From Ruminococcus_G sp050944435 (lineage in GTDB: Bacteria; Bacillota; Clostridia; Lachnospirales; Lachnospiraceae): a DNA stretch of 64,000 nt. The notes below the pieces were generated by a model. The model had not been told where the DNA came from. It did no database searches and saw only the letters and a list, made by a program, of their open reading frames with translations. Shown piece after piece: positions 16,448 to 25,194 of this stretch. The stretch is from positions 1 through 64,000 of the forward strand of contig JBMNRB010000017.1 in assembly GCA_050944435.1 (NCBI GenBank). The letters are read 5' to 3'. Positions within the stretch are counted from its first letter, which is position 1; every line of letters begins with the position of its first letter. Position numbers and translations under genes: made by a program.

Positions 16448-18904
16448 ATGCAGAATAAGTTATTTGAAAAAGAGCATTTTAAAAATGAGGTTAAAAATAA
16501 TGTAAAGACTCTTTACAGAAAAACCCTTGATGAAGCGACGCCCCAACAGGTATTTCAGGCGGTTTCTTATGCGGTCAAGGATGTAATCATCGACAATTGG
16601 CTGAAAAGTCAGGAAGTATTTAAAAAAGAAGATCCCAAAACCGTTTATTATATGTCTATGGAATTTCTGATGGGAAGAGCTCTTGGCAATAACCTGATTA
16701 ATCTGACGGCCTATCAGGAAGTAAAAGAAGCGCTGGATGAACTGGGATTTGATCTCAATGTTATTGAGGATCAGGAACCGGATGCGGCTCTTGGCAACGG
16801 CGGTCTGGGAAGACTTGCCGCCTGTTTCCTGGATTCCCTTGCCACGCTGGGATACTGTGCTTACGGCTGCGGTATCCGGTATCGGTACGGTATGTTTAAA
16901 CAGGAGATCAGAGACGGATATCAGGTGGAAGTGCCGGATAACTGGCTGAAAGACGGCAATCCTTTTGAACTGCGTCGTCCCGAGTATGCAAAGGAAGTAA
17001 AATTCGGCGGATATGTCCGTGCAGAATATGATCATGCAACGGGAAGAACTCATTTTATCCAGGAAGGATATCAGTCCGTACTGGCGATTCCCTATGATAT
17101 GCCCATCGTAGGATACAACAACAATGTAGTAAATACTCTGCGTATCTGGGATGCAGAGGCTATTGATACTTTCCAACTGGATTCTTTTGATAAAGGCGAT
17201 TATAAGAAAGCGGTAGAGCAGCAGAACCTTGCAAAGAATATCGTAGAGGTTCTCTATCCCAATGATAACCATTATGCGGGCAAAGAACTTCGTCTGAAAC
17301 AGCAGTATTTCTTTGTATCTGCCAGTGTTCAGGCGGCGGTGGCAAAATATAAGAAAGCCCACAATGATATTCATAAATTATATGAAAAAGTAACGTTCCA
17401 GCTAAATGATACCCATCCCACCGTTACTGTGGCGGAACTGATGCGTATTCTTCTGGACGAAGAGGGACTTTTATGGGAAGAGGCCTGGGATATTACCACC
17501 AAGACCTGTGCCTACACCAACCATACCATCATGTCAGAAGCCTTGGAGAAATGGCCCATTGAGCTGTTTTCCAGACTGCTTCCCAGAATTTATCAGATCA
17601 TTGAAGAGATCAACCGCCGTTTCCTGATTGAGATTCAGCAGAAATATCCGGGAAATCAGGAAAAAGTAAAGAAGATGGCAATCATCTACGACGGCCAGGT
17701 AAAAATGGCTCATATGGCCATCGTAGGCGGATATTCTGTCAATGGAGTGGCCCGTCTGCATACGGAAATTCTGGAAAAACAGGAACTGAAAGATTTCTAT
17801 GAAATGATGCCGGAGAAATTCAACAATAAGACCAACGGTATTACCCAGAGAAGATTCCTGCTTCATGGAAATCCTCTTCTTGCAGACTGGGTGACAAAGC
17901 ATATCGGTGATGAATGGATTACCGACCTTCCCCAGATCAGCAAGCTGAAAGTCTATGTGGATGATGAAAAAGCTCAGGCGGAATTTATGAATATTAAATA
18001 CCAGAATAAAGTGCGCCTGGCAAAATATATTCTGAAACATAATGGAATCGAGGTGGATCCCAGATCTATCTTTGACGTGCAGGTAAAACGTCTCCATGAA
18101 TACAAACGTCAGTTGATGAATATTCTTCATGTGATTCATCTGTATCACAAGATTAAAGAACATCCGGAGCTTGATTTCTATCCCCGTACGTTTATCTTCG
18201 GAGCAAAAGCAGCCGCCGGTTACCGCCGTGCAAAACTGACCATTAAACTGATTAATTCCGTAGCGGATGTGGTAAATAACGATCCATCCATCAATGGAAA
18301 ACTGAAGGTTGTGTTTATTGAAGATTACCGTGTCAGCAACGCGGAGCTGATCTTTGCCGCCGCTGACGTCTCCGAACAGATTTCCACCGCCAGCAAGGAA
18401 GCTTCCGGTACAGGAAATATGAAATTTATGCTGAACGGCGCGCCTACTTTGGGTACTATGGACGGCGCCAACGTGGAAATCGTGGAAGAAGTAGGCGAGG
18501 AAAATGCCTTTATCTTCGGTCTTTCTGCCGATGAAGTTATCAATTATGAAAAGAATGGAGGATATGATCCCACATACTATTTCAATACGGATCAGGAGAT
18601 CCGTCAGGTATTAATGAGTCTGATTAACGGGACTTTCTCAAATGATACGGAAATGTTCCGGGATATTTATGATTCACTCCTTAATACCAACAGCAGTGAC
18701 CGGGCAGATATGTATTTCATTCTGGCAGACTTCAAATCCTATGCAGAGGCTCAGAGCCGGGTGGAAGAGGCTTACAGAGATGAAAAACGCTGGGCGAGAA
18801 TGGCTATGCTGAATGTGGCAAGCGCCGGTAAATTCACATCCGACAGAACGATTCAGGAATACGTAGATGACATCTGGCATCTGGATAAGATTACAGTAAA
18901 ATAA
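16448..18904 (+). CDS. glgP: glycogen/maltodextrin phosphorylase
   Basis: 818-aa GT35 alpha-glucan phosphorylase, which releases glucose-1-phosphate from stored glycogen or maltodextrin using phosphate. The pyridoxal-phosphate lysine is at about residue 659, within E-A-S-G-T-G-N-M-K-F. The glucose-site segment A-L-G-N-G-G-L-G-R-L-A-A-C-F is near residue 111-124. Full family length. AAAGGAGG precedes the ATG, only 28 bp after ileS, so it may be read through from the ileS transcript. A strong terminator follows. No other glycogen genes are adjacent. Confidence 0.97.
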   Translation: MQNKLFEKEHFKNEVKNNVKTLYRKTLDEATPQQVFQAVSYAVKDVIIDNWLKSQEVFKKEDPKTVYYMSMEFLMGRALGNNLINLTAYQEVKEALDELGFDLNVIEDQEPDAALGNGGLGRLAACFLDSLATLGYCAYGCGIRYRYGMFKQEIRDGYQVEVPDNWLKDGNPFELRRPEYAKEVKFGGYVRAEYDHATGRTHFIQEGYQSVLAIPYDMPIVGYNNNVVNTLRIWDAEAIDTFQLDSFDKGDYKKAVEQQNLAKNIVEVLYPNDNHYAGKELRLKQQYFFVSASVQAAVAKYKKAHNDIHKLYEKVTFQLNDTHPTVTVAELMRILLDEEGLLWEEAWDITTKTCAYTNHTIMSEALEKWPIELFSRLLPRIYQIIEEINRRFLIEIQQKYPGNQEKVKKMAIIYDGQVKMAHMAIVGGYSVNGVARLHTEILEKQELKDFYEMMPEKFNNKTNGITQRRFLLHGNPLLADWVTKHIGDEWITDLPQISKLKVYVDDEKAQAEFMNIKYQNKVRLAKYILKHNGIEVDPRSIFDVQVKRLHEYKRQLMNILHVIHLYHKIKEHPELDFYPRTFIFGAKAAAGYRRAKLTIKLINSVADVVNNDPSINGKLKVVFIEDYRVSNAELIFAAADVSEQISTASKEASGTGNMKFMLNGAPTLGTMDGANVEIVEEVGEENAFIFGLSADEVINYEKNGGYDPTYYFNTDQEIRQVLMSLINGTFSNDTEMFRDIYDSLLNTNSSDRADMYFILADFKSYAEAQSRVEEAYRDEKRWARMAMLNVASAGKFTSDRTIQEYVDDIWHLDKITVK

Positions 18905-18914
18905 AAAATGATAT

Positions 18915-18950
18915 GACCGCTGCAAAAGAACTGCTGCAGCGGTCTTTTTA
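18915..18950 (+). terminator. terminator after glgP
   Basis: 9-bp perfect stem GACCGCTGC / GCAGCGGTC (18915-18944) followed by TTTTTA. Confidence 0.9.
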
Positions 18951-19023
18951 AGCTGTTTTACTTTGACATCGTATTTAGTGTATGATAAACTTGGAACAGA
19001 GAATTAAACCAGAGGTGAATGCG

Positions 19024-21528
19024 TTGGATAAGACGGAATATCAAATAAAATTAGACCAGATTACAACACTGGTTGAAAAACAGGATTATGAGGGGGCGCT
19101 TGAGATTGTGGAGACAATCGACTGGCGTCGGGTGAAAAGCGTCCGCACGCTCTGTATGGTTGCCGATATTTTTGAAGTTAACGATATGCTGGAAGACAGT
19201 AAAAAAATACTGCTGCTGGCATACAAGCGTTCTTCTATAGGGAAAGTGATTTTATACCGTCTGGTGGAGATATCTCTGAAAATGGGCGATGTGGATGATG
19301 CAGTGGAGTTTTATACGGAATATGCTCAGAATGCGCCTGGAGATAATTCCAAATATATTTTGAAATATAAGATATATAAGGCAAAAAGATCTCCCATAGA
19401 GGATCAGATTGCAATACTGGAAGAATATAAGAGTAAAGAATACACGGAGCGCTGGGCATATGAACTGGCCTGTCTTTATTCAAAAGCCGGGATGAAGGAC
19501 AAATGTGTCGAAGAGTGCGACGATCTTATTCTCTGGTTCAGCGAAGGTATATATGTAACGAAAGCCATGGAATTAAAGATGGAATACCAGCCGCTGACTC
19601 CTTCCCAGCAGGAAAAATATGATAACAGGGATAAGGATGAAGAAGTTGTTACAGAGCTGCAGGAGAAAAAAGACGCGCTTCAGCAGCAGACAGAAGCAGT
19701 TCTTGAGAAACTGGAAGAAGCAAGAGAAGAAGCCATAGAAGGAAACCGAAAAGCGGAGCAGGCGGCGGCGGAGGCGGCTGTAACTTTGGATAAGGCAGAG
19801 GCAAAACCCTTTGTCATTGAGCCTGAAAAATTAAAAGAAAAGCTGGCTTCCAGTTTGAAGGATGTACTTTCCGGCATATACAAAGGAAAAGAAGAAGTAA
19901 AAATGGAGTACAGTTCAGAGGATGACGACCTGGAATCTGCCAGATATGATTCCATTGATCCTCAGTCTGTGAAAGAACTGGAACCGGAGAATCTGGGAGA
20001 AACCACGGTGGTTCCTTCAGAAGAACTGGACAAGATAAAAAATGTTCAGCCTGAAAATTCAGAAGAGGAAGAAAAAGGCGAGGAGAAACCAGAGCAGCAG
20101 CCGGAAGAAAATCAGGAAGACCTCATTCAAAAATTGTTGGAAGAGACGGCCAACAGGCTGGCACAGCAGATTTCTTCCGGCAATTACATAGGCAAGGAAA
20201 AGCAGATAGAAAAGATCTTGGATGAGGATATTTTCGGAGATCAGACAGAAGATTCGGATAAGGAAGCTGCGGTAAAAGAGTCTGCACAAGAGATTATAGA
20301 GGAACCCGTTGCAGAAGAATCTGCGGAAGAGGTCATAGAAGAATCTGCCGTGGAAGAACCGGTGGAGGAAATCAAAGAAGAACCTGCCGCGGAAGAGCCT
20401 GTACAGGAGATCACAGAAGAACCTGCCCTGGAAGAGCCTGCACAGGAAATCACAGAGGAACCTGTTCCGGAGGAACCGGCGGAAGAAATCAAAGAAGAAT
20501 CTGCCGTGGAAGAACCGGAAGGGGAAATCGTTCAGGAAAGAAGCCTGGAAGACAGTATCATCGCCATGGCCCTGGAAGAAACACAGGCAAGAGAGGAAAC
20601 ATCCGTTGGAGATACGCGGGAGTTTGGCGCGGAGGAACTGTCTGAAATTGAAGATGCGGCTGAAAAGTCGGAAGAGATTCCGGAGACAGAACAGGAATTG
20701 TCCCTGGAAGAAAAAATTTTGGCAGAAGAAACGCCGGAAGAGCGGCGCAGTCGTATTCTGAATGATGTACATTCGGAAAAACTTACAGATGATCAGAGAA
20801 AGCTGTTTTCCTATTTCACAAAAGTGCCTGGTATGGATCAACAGATTTTAGAAGCCCTGAAAGGGGTTTACCAGAATGCCGGGGAAAGAACTTCTAAAAA
20901 TGGAAATATTGCGGTTATGGGAAACGTGGGCAGTGGAAAAACGAAGCTGACGGACAGTCTCGTCCGCGCGATCTGCTGTGATTTGGGTCTGGAGGCGACG
21001 AAAGAAGCCAGAATTACCGGCGAGGCGCTCAATGAAAAAGACCCGGCTCAGGTAGTCAGTAAATTAGCGGGTGGTTTTCTGCTCATCGAACATGCCGGAC
21101 AGATGTCATCAGAGACGGTGGACAAGCTGTCCCGCGCACTGGAGTTCAGAACAGACCGGCTCATTCTGATTATTGAAGACGAGAAGAAAAGGATGAGGAA
21201 GCTTCTGGCTGATCATCCCGAATTTGCAGAAAAGTTTGCGACGGTCATATCCATACCTGTTTTTACCAACGATGAACTGGTAACTTTCGCCAGAACCTAT
21301 GCCAGGGAAACGGGATATAAAATAGATGAGCTGGGAATCCTGGCATTATACACCAGAATTGGAGAACAGCAGACAGAGGAGGAGCCTATGACGGTTGCCA
21401 CGGTGAAGGTGCTGGTGGACAAGGCGATTCTGAAAGCTCACAGAGGAAAATTGGATAAGAAGGTTTCTAAAAAGAGACTGGACGATGACGGACGGATTAT
21501 TCTATTTGAAAAGGATTTTGATTTTTAA
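19024..21528 (+). CDS. TPR - acidic repeat - AAA+ ATPase fusion protein, function unknown
   Basis: 834 aa in three parts. Residues 1-200 are alpha-helical and TPR-like. Residues 200-580 are very acidic and low-complexity, with a coiled-coil start and then E-E-P-x-x-E-E-P repeats at about 420-500. Residues 590-834 hold a P-loop domain with Walker A G-N-V-G-S-G-K-T near 633-640 and a Walker B-like F-L-L-I-E-H near 685. The C-terminal fold resembles the CbxX/CfxQ-type AAA+ modules of Clostridia. The start chosen is TTG 19024, seven bases after AGAGGTG. The in-frame ATG at 18982 has no ribosome site. It probably acts as an ATP-driven scaffold, but its partners are unknown. Confidence 0.75.
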   Translation: MDKTEYQIKLDQITTLVEKQDYEGALEIVETIDWRRVKSVRTLCMVADIFEVNDMLEDSKKILLLAYKRSSIGKVILYRLVEISLKMGDVDDAVEFYTEYAQNAPGDNSKYILKYKIYKAKRSPIEDQIAILEEYKSKEYTERWAYELACLYSKAGMKDKCVEECDDLILWFSEGIYVTKAMELKMEYQPLTPSQQEKYDNRDKDEEVVTELQEKKDALQQQTEAVLEKLEEAREEAIEGNRKAEQAAAEAAVTLDKAEAKPFVIEPEKLKEKLASSLKDVLSGIYKGKEEVKMEYSSEDDDLESARYDSIDPQSVKELEPENLGETTVVPSEELDKIKNVQPENSEEEEKGEEKPEQQPEENQEDLIQKLLEETANRLAQQISSGNYIGKEKQIEKILDEDIFGDQTEDSDKEAAVKESAQEIIEEPVAEESAEEVIEESAVEEPVEEIKEEPAAEEPVQEITEEPALEEPAQEITEEPVPEEPAEEIKEESAVEEPEGEIVQERSLEDSIIAMALEETQAREETSVGDTREFGAEELSEIEDAAEKSEEIPETEQELSLEEKILAEETPEERRSRILNDVHSEKLTDDQRKLFSYFTKVPGMDQQILEALKGVYQNAGERTSKNGNIAVMGNVGSGKTKLTDSLVRAICCDLGLEATKEARITGEALNEKDPAQVVSKLAGGFLLIEHAGQMSSETVDKLSRALEFRTDRLILIIEDEKKRMRKLLADHPEFAEKFATVISIPVFTNDELVTFARTYARETGYKIDELGILALYTRIGEQQTEEEPMTVATVKVLVDKAILKAHRGKLDKKVSKKRLDDDGRIILFEKDFDF
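20286..20520 (+). repeat. coding tandem repeats, Glu/Pro-rich
   Basis: About eight imperfect copies of a 30-36 bp unit encode variations on E-E-P-A-x-E-E-P-x-x-E-I within the TPR/AAA+ gene. Copy number probably varies by slippage. Confidence 0.8.
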
Positions 21529-21542
21529 CAGGTGACGGACAA

Positions 21543-21577
21543 GGCTGCTGCAGGGATTCTTGCGGCAGCTCCTTTTG
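21543..21577 (+). terminator. terminator between TPR/AAA+ gene and rsmA
   Basis: 10-bp stem GGCTGCTGCA / TGCGGCAGCT with wobbles and an 8-nt loop, then CCTTTTG. It ends just upstream of the rsmA ribosome site, so rsmA is read by readthrough or an unseen promoter. Confidence 0.6.
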
Positions 21578-21595
21578 TCCCGGAAGAGGAGTTAT

Positions 21596-22477
21596 ATGAG
21601 CGAATACCGAAAACCCTTTTTAGGCAGTCCCCAGGAGACGATTGCTGTTCTGAAAAAATATAATTTTATCTTTCAGAAAAAATACGGACAGAATTTTTTA
21701 ATTGATCCCCATGTGCTGGACAAGATTATTGCGGCGGCAGATGTGACGAAAGATGATTTTGTGCTGGAGATTGGACCTGGAATCGGGACAATGACACAGT
21801 ATCTGGCATATGCGGCCAGGGAAGTCTGTGCTGTCGAAATTGATAAATCGCTGCTTCCCATACTGGAAGATACCCTTCAGGATTACGATAATGTGACCAT
21901 ATTGAACGCTGATATTTTAAAATTGAATCTTACGGAACTGGTGAAAGAAAAAAATCAGGGCAGACCCATAAAAATAGTTGCCAATCTTCCCTATTATATT
22001 ACCACGCCCATTATCATGAATCTGTTTGAAAATCATGTTCCCATAGAATCTGTCACTGTTATGGTGCAAAAGGAAGTTGCAGCGCGGATGCAGGCTGGTC
22101 CGGGTTCCAAAGATTATGGCGCTCTTTCTCTGGCTGTGCAGTTTTATGCGGAACCGTATATTGCAGCCAATGTGCCGCCCAACTGTTTTATTCCCAGGCC
22201 CAATGTGGGAAGTGCGGTAATTCGTCTGACAAAATACAGTCAGCCTCCTGTAACAGTGAAAGATGAAAAATTGATGTTTCAGATTATACGGGCTTCTTTT
22301 AATCAGAGGAGAAAGACTTTGGTCAACGGGCTGAAAAATTATGAAGGATTTCACTATACAAAAGAAATTATTGAACAGTCATTAGAAAAATGCGGTCTGC
22401 CGGTCAATGTGCGGGGAGAGGCTATGAATTTGTCTCAGTTTGCAGCATTAAGCGACATACTAAAAGCCGTTTCCTGA
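21596..22477 (+). CDS. rsmA: 16S rRNA dimethyladenosine transferase
   Basis: 293-aa SAM-dependent enzyme (KsgA) that dimethylates two adjacent adenines in the 3' hairpin of 16S rRNA during 30S maturation. SAM motif E-I-G-P-G-I-G-T-M-T lies near residue 58-67. The catalytic N-L-P-Y-Y-I is near 130. R-P-x-V-x-S-A-V-I-R-L is in the C-terminal part. The start is ATG 21596 with GGAAGAGGAG. An upstream start at 21560 would add 12 residues encoded by the terminator hairpin. The stop codon is inside the loop of the following terminator. Confidence 0.96.
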   Translation: MSEYRKPFLGSPQETIAVLKKYNFIFQKKYGQNFLIDPHVLDKIIAAADVTKDDFVLEIGPGIGTMTQYLAYAAREVCAVEIDKSLLPILEDTLQDYDNVTILNADILKLNLTELVKEKNQGRPIKIVANLPYYITTPIIMNLFENHVPIESVTVMVQKEVAARMQAGPGSKDYGALSLAVQFYAEPYIAANVPPNCFIPRPNVGSAVIRLTKYSQPPVTVKDEKLMFQIIRASFNQRRKTLVNGLKNYEGFHYTKEIIEQSLEKCGLPVNVRGEAMNLSQFAALSDILKAVS

Positions 22478-22495
22478 TGGAAACGGCTTTATTTA
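22463..22495 (+). terminator. terminator overlapping the rsmA stop
   Basis: 12-bp perfect stem AAAGCCGTTTCC / GGAAACGGCTTT with loop TGAT. The loop contains the rsmA TGA stop. A short TTTATTT tract follows. Confidence 0.75.
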
Positions 22496-22506
22496 AAGGA
22501 AGGAGA

Positions 22507-22528
22507 GTCGATGTTAATCGACATATGA
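22507..22528 (+). other. hairpin and possible 5-codon leader peptide
   Basis: GTCGAT-GTTA-ATCGAC forms a perfect short hairpin. The same bases include an ATG (22511) preceded by GGAAGGAGAG and followed after five codons by TGA (M-L-I-D-I). It may be a remnant or a tiny leader peptide; there is no further support. Confidence 0.25.
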
Positions 22529-22552
22529 AAAAGAAAATTATAAAATAATTGG

Positions 22553-22673
22553 TTGCATCCGTTAATTATTTTATGGTATAAGTATATCTTTTAAATGTGA
22601 TAAAACCATGTTGTACTTGTAAAAAAACCATGAATAAATATATAAAGATTTATGAATATGTTTATGGTTTTTT
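22553..22673 (+). ncRNA. candidate small RNA or attenuated leader upstream of DUF1002 gene
   Basis: A promoter TTGCAT (22553-22558), 18 nt, TATAAG (22577-22582) lies upstream of a terminator-like hairpin. The outer arms AAAAAACCAT / ATGGTTTTTT (22622-22631, 22664-22673) enclose ATAAAT / ATTTAT. The expected transcript would be about 85 nt and end 67 bp before the DUF1002 ATG. It could be an independent small RNA or a premature stop for the downstream gene. Confidence 0.4.
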
Positions 22674-22695
22674 AAGACACGTATTTTTGATCTTG

Positions 22696-22704
22696 TGGTA
22701 TAGT
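22696..22704 (+). promoter_or_regulatory. extended -10 promoter of DUF1002 gene
   Basis: TGG-TATAGT (TATAGT at 22699-22704) is an extended -10 box placed 31 bases before AGGAGG. No -35 match. Confidence 0.45.
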
Positions 22705-22740
22705 GAAAGAGTAAAAAATGCTGACAAGGAGGTTTTATAA

Positions 22741-23667
22741 ATGGCAGCAAAAAAAGCAGCAGCTGGTTTAATTGCTGTATTTGCAGCGGTCTGTATGATT
22801 TTGGAACCGGTTATTGTACGGGCTGACAGCACAAAAGCGGATTTGAATAAACCCTACATTGCGCTGGGAGCGGATTTGAATGCTAATGAGAGGGCAGAGG
22901 TGCTTCGTCTTCTGGAGGTGACAGAAGATGAGTTAAAAAACTATACAGTGGCGACGATAACGAATGATATGGAACATGAATATCTGGATTCCTATCTGTC
23001 TTCCCAGGTAATTGGAAGCAGGGCGCTTTCTTCCGTAAAAGTAATTGGAAAGGAAAACGGAAACGGAATAAAAGTGACGACGAAAAATATTTCGTACTGC
23101 ACCACAGGAATGTATCAGAATGCGCTGGCTACGGCAGGAGTTGAGGATGTTGATGTGACGGTGGCGGGTCCCATGTCCATTTCCGGGACGGCGGCTCTGG
23201 TGGGTACCATGGAAGCCTATGAGAATATGACCGGGGACGCCATAGAACAGGAAAATGTGGAAGCCGCTACAAACGAACTGGTGGTGACCAGCGAATTAGG
23301 CGAAGCGATTGGAGATCAGGAGAAGGCGGAAGAGCTGGTAGGGGCTGTGAAAGATATTGTGGTAGGAGAAGAAGTAAATGATTCGGAACAGATAGAGGAG
23401 ACGGTGACGGAAACAGCGGAGCAGCTGAATATTTCTTTGTCTGAAGAAGACAAACAGCAGATTGTTGATCTTATGGAAAAAATTTCTGATCTTGATTTGG
23501 ACGTGGATTCTTTGAAGCAGCAGGTACAGGGTCTTTACGACAGATTGGCCAGCCTGGATATTAATATCAGTGAAGCGGATGTGGACGGCTTTTTTGCCAG
23601 CATAGGTTCCTGGGCCTCCGATTTATGGAACAATATTAAAGGCTACTTTTCGGGATTGTTTCAATAG
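22741..23667 (+). CDS. secreted DUF1002 family protein
   Basis: 308 aa. N-terminal signal peptide (basic K-K then a hydrophobic run to about residue 25), with likely cleavage after V-R-A or nearby. The DUF1002 region follows (about 30-250): G-A-D-L-N, D-V-T-V-A-G-P near 140 and G-T-A-A-L-V-G near 150. The C-terminal 60 residues are amphipathic coiled-coil-like and end in an aromatic helix. DUF1002 proteins are common in spore-forming and gut Firmicutes, and their role is not known. AGGAGG ribosome site. It has its own promoter and is not in an evident operon. Confidence 0.88.
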   Translation: MAAKKAAAGLIAVFAAVCMILEPVIVRADSTKADLNKPYIALGADLNANERAEVLRLLEVTEDELKNYTVATITNDMEHEYLDSYLSSQVIGSRALSSVKVIGKENGNGIKVTTKNISYCTTGMYQNALATAGVEDVDVTVAGPMSISGTAALVGTMEAYENMTGDAIEQENVEAATNELVVTSELGEAIGDQEKAEELVGAVKDIVVGEEVNDSEQIEETVTETAEQLNISLSEEDKQQIVDLMEKISDLDLDVDSLKQQVQGLYDRLASLDINISEADVDGFFASIGSWASDLWNNIKGYFSGLFQ

Positions 23668-24003
23668 TAATGCAGGGGAAGTTACCTAGGGATTCCGTCG
23701 AAAACTGGTGGTAATATACAAAAAAGCGGGAAAATCAGAGAAAAAATTGTATATTTTAACATGCAATTTACAAAAAGGTCATAGTTTGTTCATATTATAT
23801 TGATATGATAAGTACAGTCCAAAAGGACGTGTAATCGTATATGTAGTGGTTCATTACACATATAAAATTTTTTCATAATAATAGCCCAGGCAGCGATGCC
23901 TGGGCACTCCTCATTTTCAGAGGTTTTTACAGTGAAATATCAATGTCTATAAAGATTTCATTTCTTTTTAACAGTTCGTCAGCACAGAGATAAAGGATTA
24001 AGT
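23668..24003. other. 336-bp intergenic region with hairpins, no gene
   Basis: Holds several signals. At 23680-23712 is a stretch resembling the 5' conserved block of ykkC/guanidine-I riboswitches (CTAGGGATTCCG then CTGGT) without the rest of the aptamer. At 23783-23809 is a promoter-like TTGTTC...TGATAA. Inverted repeats GTGTAAT / ATTACAC and ATATGT / ACATAT (about 23831-23865) are followed by AAAATTTTTT. At 23884-23905 is a 9-bp stem GCCCAGGCA / TGCCTGGGC, which may terminate the minus-strand HxlR gene. Confidence 0.45.
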
Positions 24004-24336
24004 TTAAATATGATTTTTATCTCCCCATTCACACATGCTGTCCAGAATAGGAATTAAGGATTTCCCTCTTTCTGTCAGACTGTATTCCACTTTAGGCGGA
24101 ATCTGAGGATATTCTTCCCGATGGACAAGCTGATCGGCCTCCAGTTCTTTTAGTGTTGAACTCAAGGTTTTATAAGAAATTTCACCAATATATTTTTTCA
24201 TTTCGTTGAACCGTACTACGCCAAATTCCATTAAAGTATACAGAATTGTCATTTTATATTTTCCGTTAATTAATGAAAGCGTATAACTGAATCCAGTGGA
24301 ACTAAGACATTCGTTCGAAATACATCTTCCGCTCAT
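24004..24336 (-). CDS. HxlR-family transcriptional regulator
   Basis: 110-aa winged helix-turn-helix protein. Features in order are C near residue 5 and 10, Y-T-L-S-L-I-N-G-K-Y-K, I-L-Y-T-L-x-x-x-G-V-V-R-F-N-E-M-K, then L-K-E-L-E-A-D-Q-L-V and Y-P-Q-I-P-P-K-V-E-Y-S-L-T-E-x-G. All are diagnostic of HxlR/YodB proteins. Many members sense redox or electrophile stress through N-terminal cysteines; this one has two near the start. It is divergent from a flavodoxin-like reductase (24571-25122) with an inverted repeat between them. It probably represses that gene and itself. AAAGGAG ribosome site. Confidence 0.92.
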   Translation of the reverse strand: MSGRCISNECLSSTGFSYTLSLINGKYKMTILYTLMEFGVVRFNEMKKYIGEISYKTLSSTLKELEADQLVHREEYPQIPPKVEYSLTERGKSLIPILDSMCEWGDKNHI

Positions 24337-24374
24337 TTTACACTCTCCTTTAAGTAAGTATTTAACATATTTGT

Positions 24375-24401
24375 AAGTATTGCACTTTAAGGTGCGTACT
24401 T
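24375..24401. promoter_or_regulatory. candidate HxlR operator
   Basis: Inverted repeat AAGTAT-GCAC / GTGC-GTACTT (24375-24401) with further AAGTA copies at 24352-24360. The right arm abuts a TTGCTT -35-like box (24400-24405), with TATGAT 16 nt on, reading toward the flavoprotein gene. Confidence 0.5.
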
Positions 24402-24570
24402 GCTTTCTGTTTTATTCTTGCTATGATTATAATATCAGCAGCAAAAGAAGTCAATTCCAAAGAAAAAGGCCACAGCGTCGCCAGATTCGATGCTGCATCA
24501 ATGAATGTAGGGGGATGCCGGCAGGCTGCTGTGCTGGCGGAGAAGATTTAAAAGAAAAGGAGTGTTTTGT

Positions 24571-25122
24571 ATGAATAAAAAGATAGTGGTACTGAACGGA
24601 AGCCCCAGGAAGGGGGGAAACACGTCCATGCTTATAAAAGCATTTGCGGAAGGAGCAGAAAGTGCCGGGAATGTGGTCCGGGAATTTTTCCTGGACGGCA
24701 TGAATATCCGTGGTTGTAAAGGATGTTTTGGAGGACACAGCAGTCGTGAATGTCCATGTGTACAGAAGGATGATATGGCTCAAATTTACCCGGCCGTAAA
24801 AGAATGTGATGTAGTTGTGCTGGCTTCCCCCCTGTATTATTGGAATATGAGCGGTCAGATCAGAACGGCAGTTGACCGTCTGTTTGCTTTGGAGGAAGGG
24901 GATGGAAATCTTCTGAGAGGTCACGGCAGATCTTCGGCGCTTCTTATGGCGGCGGAAGGGCATGGTTTTGAGGATGTGGTTCTTTATTATAACCATCTGA
25001 TGGAGCATCTGCGCTGGAAAAATCTTGGTTATGTTCTTGCAGGCGGAAATATGAATGTGGGAGACATAAAGGACAAGCCGGAGATTCAGCAGGCGTATCA
25101 ACTTGGGAAATCAATTCAGTGA
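24571..25122 (+). CDS. NADPH-dependent FMN reductase / iron-sulfur flavoprotein-like
   Basis: 183-aa flavodoxin-fold protein. The phosphate-binding loop G-S-P-R-K-G-G-N-T-S is at about 8-17, and C-K-G-C-F-G-G-H...C-P-C follows near residue 50-63. A-S-P-L-Y-Y-W-N-M-S-G-Q flavin loop is near 83-94. Such proteins reduce quinones, nitro compounds or other electrophiles with bound FMN. Start ATG 24571 after AAAAGGAG. The GTG nine bases upstream overlaps that site. The divergent HxlR regulator suggests induction by electrophilic or oxidative stress. Confidence 0.9.
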   Translation: MNKKIVVLNGSPRKGGNTSMLIKAFAEGAESAGNVVREFFLDGMNIRGCKGCFGGHSSRECPCVQKDDMAQIYPAVKECDVVVLASPLYYWNMSGQIRTAVDRLFALEEGDGNLLRGHGRSSALLMAAEGHGFEDVVLYYNHLMEHLRWKNLGYVLAGGNMNVGDIKDKPEIQQAYQLGKSIQ

Positions 25123-25194
25123 GATATGAGAAAGAAATTCTGCCTTTGTTCCGGCATGGTATATTGGAAAAGAGTAAAATATTTCACCTATACA

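Noticed and set aside
16460..17374. Antisense open frame of about 300 codons within glgP
   Set aside because: It lies wholly opposite a well-conserved phosphorylase gene with no ribosome site or family resemblance.
20286..20520. Regular repeats as a CRISPR array
   Set aside because: Units are contiguous, imperfect and in frame with a long coding sequence. There are no spacers and no cas genes.
20059..20841. Long antisense open frame (about 260 codons) opposite the acidic repeats
   Set aside because: It is the complement of Glu-rich codons, giving Phe/Arg-rich low-complexity translation, and has no ribosome site. It is a shadow of the real gene.
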